From an uncultured Helicobacteraceae bacterium (GTDB lineage Bacteria > Campylobacterota > Campylobacteria > Campylobacterales > UBA6016): DNA of 20,251 nt. How positions within the stretch are numbered: the stretch's first letter is position 1; each line of letters opens with the position of its first letter. The position numbers were made by a program, and so were the translations under genes. The notes below the pieces were generated by a model. It searched no databases. It saw nothing but the letters and a program-made list of their open reading frames with translations, and was not told the origin of the DNA. Below are positions 20,245-20,251 of the stretch, one piece after another. The stretch is from positions 1 to 20,251 of the forward strand of contig CALJKN010000143.1 of assembly GCA_937973585.1 (NCBI GenBank), read 5' to 3'.

Positions 20245-20251
20245 CCCGTTT

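Noticed and set aside
1..20251. CRISPR arrays, insertion sequences, prophage or defence islands
   Set aside because: No spaced direct repeats, transposase, integrase, or defence nuclease was seen; gene content is housekeeping and envelope-related.

Overview
The window looks like ordinary chromosome from a free-living member of the Campylobacterota (epsilon-proteobacteria), of the Sulfurimonas/Sulfuricurvum/Sulfurovum kind. This is an inference. It rests on AT-rich DNA, frequent TTG and GTG starts, tightly overlapping genes, an unusually long TrmB, and the block rodA / rluD - lipoprotein - trmB - ftsE - ftsX - envC-like. As I recall it, that block matches the Helicobacter pylori HP0743-HP0750 neighbourhood. 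I see no phage, insertion sequence, CRISPR array or other obvious mobile DNA, apart from a small toxin-antitoxin pair.

Region 1 (1-2369): the 3' half of a class II CPD photolyase gene; a small degenerate receiver-domain protein on the opposite strand, its tail overlapping the photolyase tail; then a plus-strand pair coding for a possible helix-turn-helix protein and an MscS-family channel, joined by an ATGA overlap. Region 2 (2359-5674, minus): a three-gene operon with a DUF389 membrane protein, a probable outer-membrane protein and a membrane diguanylate cyclase with an intact I-site. Region 3 (5767-8347, plus): nhaA and an NhaD-type Na+/H+ antiporter, overlapping and probably translationally coupled.

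Region 4 (8344-10844, minus): tgt (queuosine tRNA modification), a helical protein of unknown function, and a stand-alone cyclic-nucleotide-binding-like domain. Region 5 (10994-12731, minus): an antitoxin/ParE-type toxin pair leading an almost gap-free operon with a YafP-like GNAT acetyltransferase, YbaK-type Cys-tRNA(Pro) deacylase and a YdhR-type protein. Region 6 (12940-18994, minus): a six-gene overlapping operon from rluD through an FN3 lipoprotein, trmB, ftsE and ftsX to an EnvC-like protein, mixing RNA modification with control of cell-wall splitting at division. rodA runs divergently from rluD, and a tRNA with a CAT anticodon closes the window.

The clearest functional modules are FtsEX with its degenerate LytM/EnvC partner, and the NhaA-NhaD sodium/pH pair. 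The least understood parts are the tgt - coiled-coil - CNBD operon, the TA - GNAT - YbaK - YdhR operon, the DUF389 - outer-membrane protein - GGDEF operon, and the FN3 lipoprotein inside the divisome operon. I found no convincing wholly new defence or catalytic system; these four neighbourhoods are the best leads.
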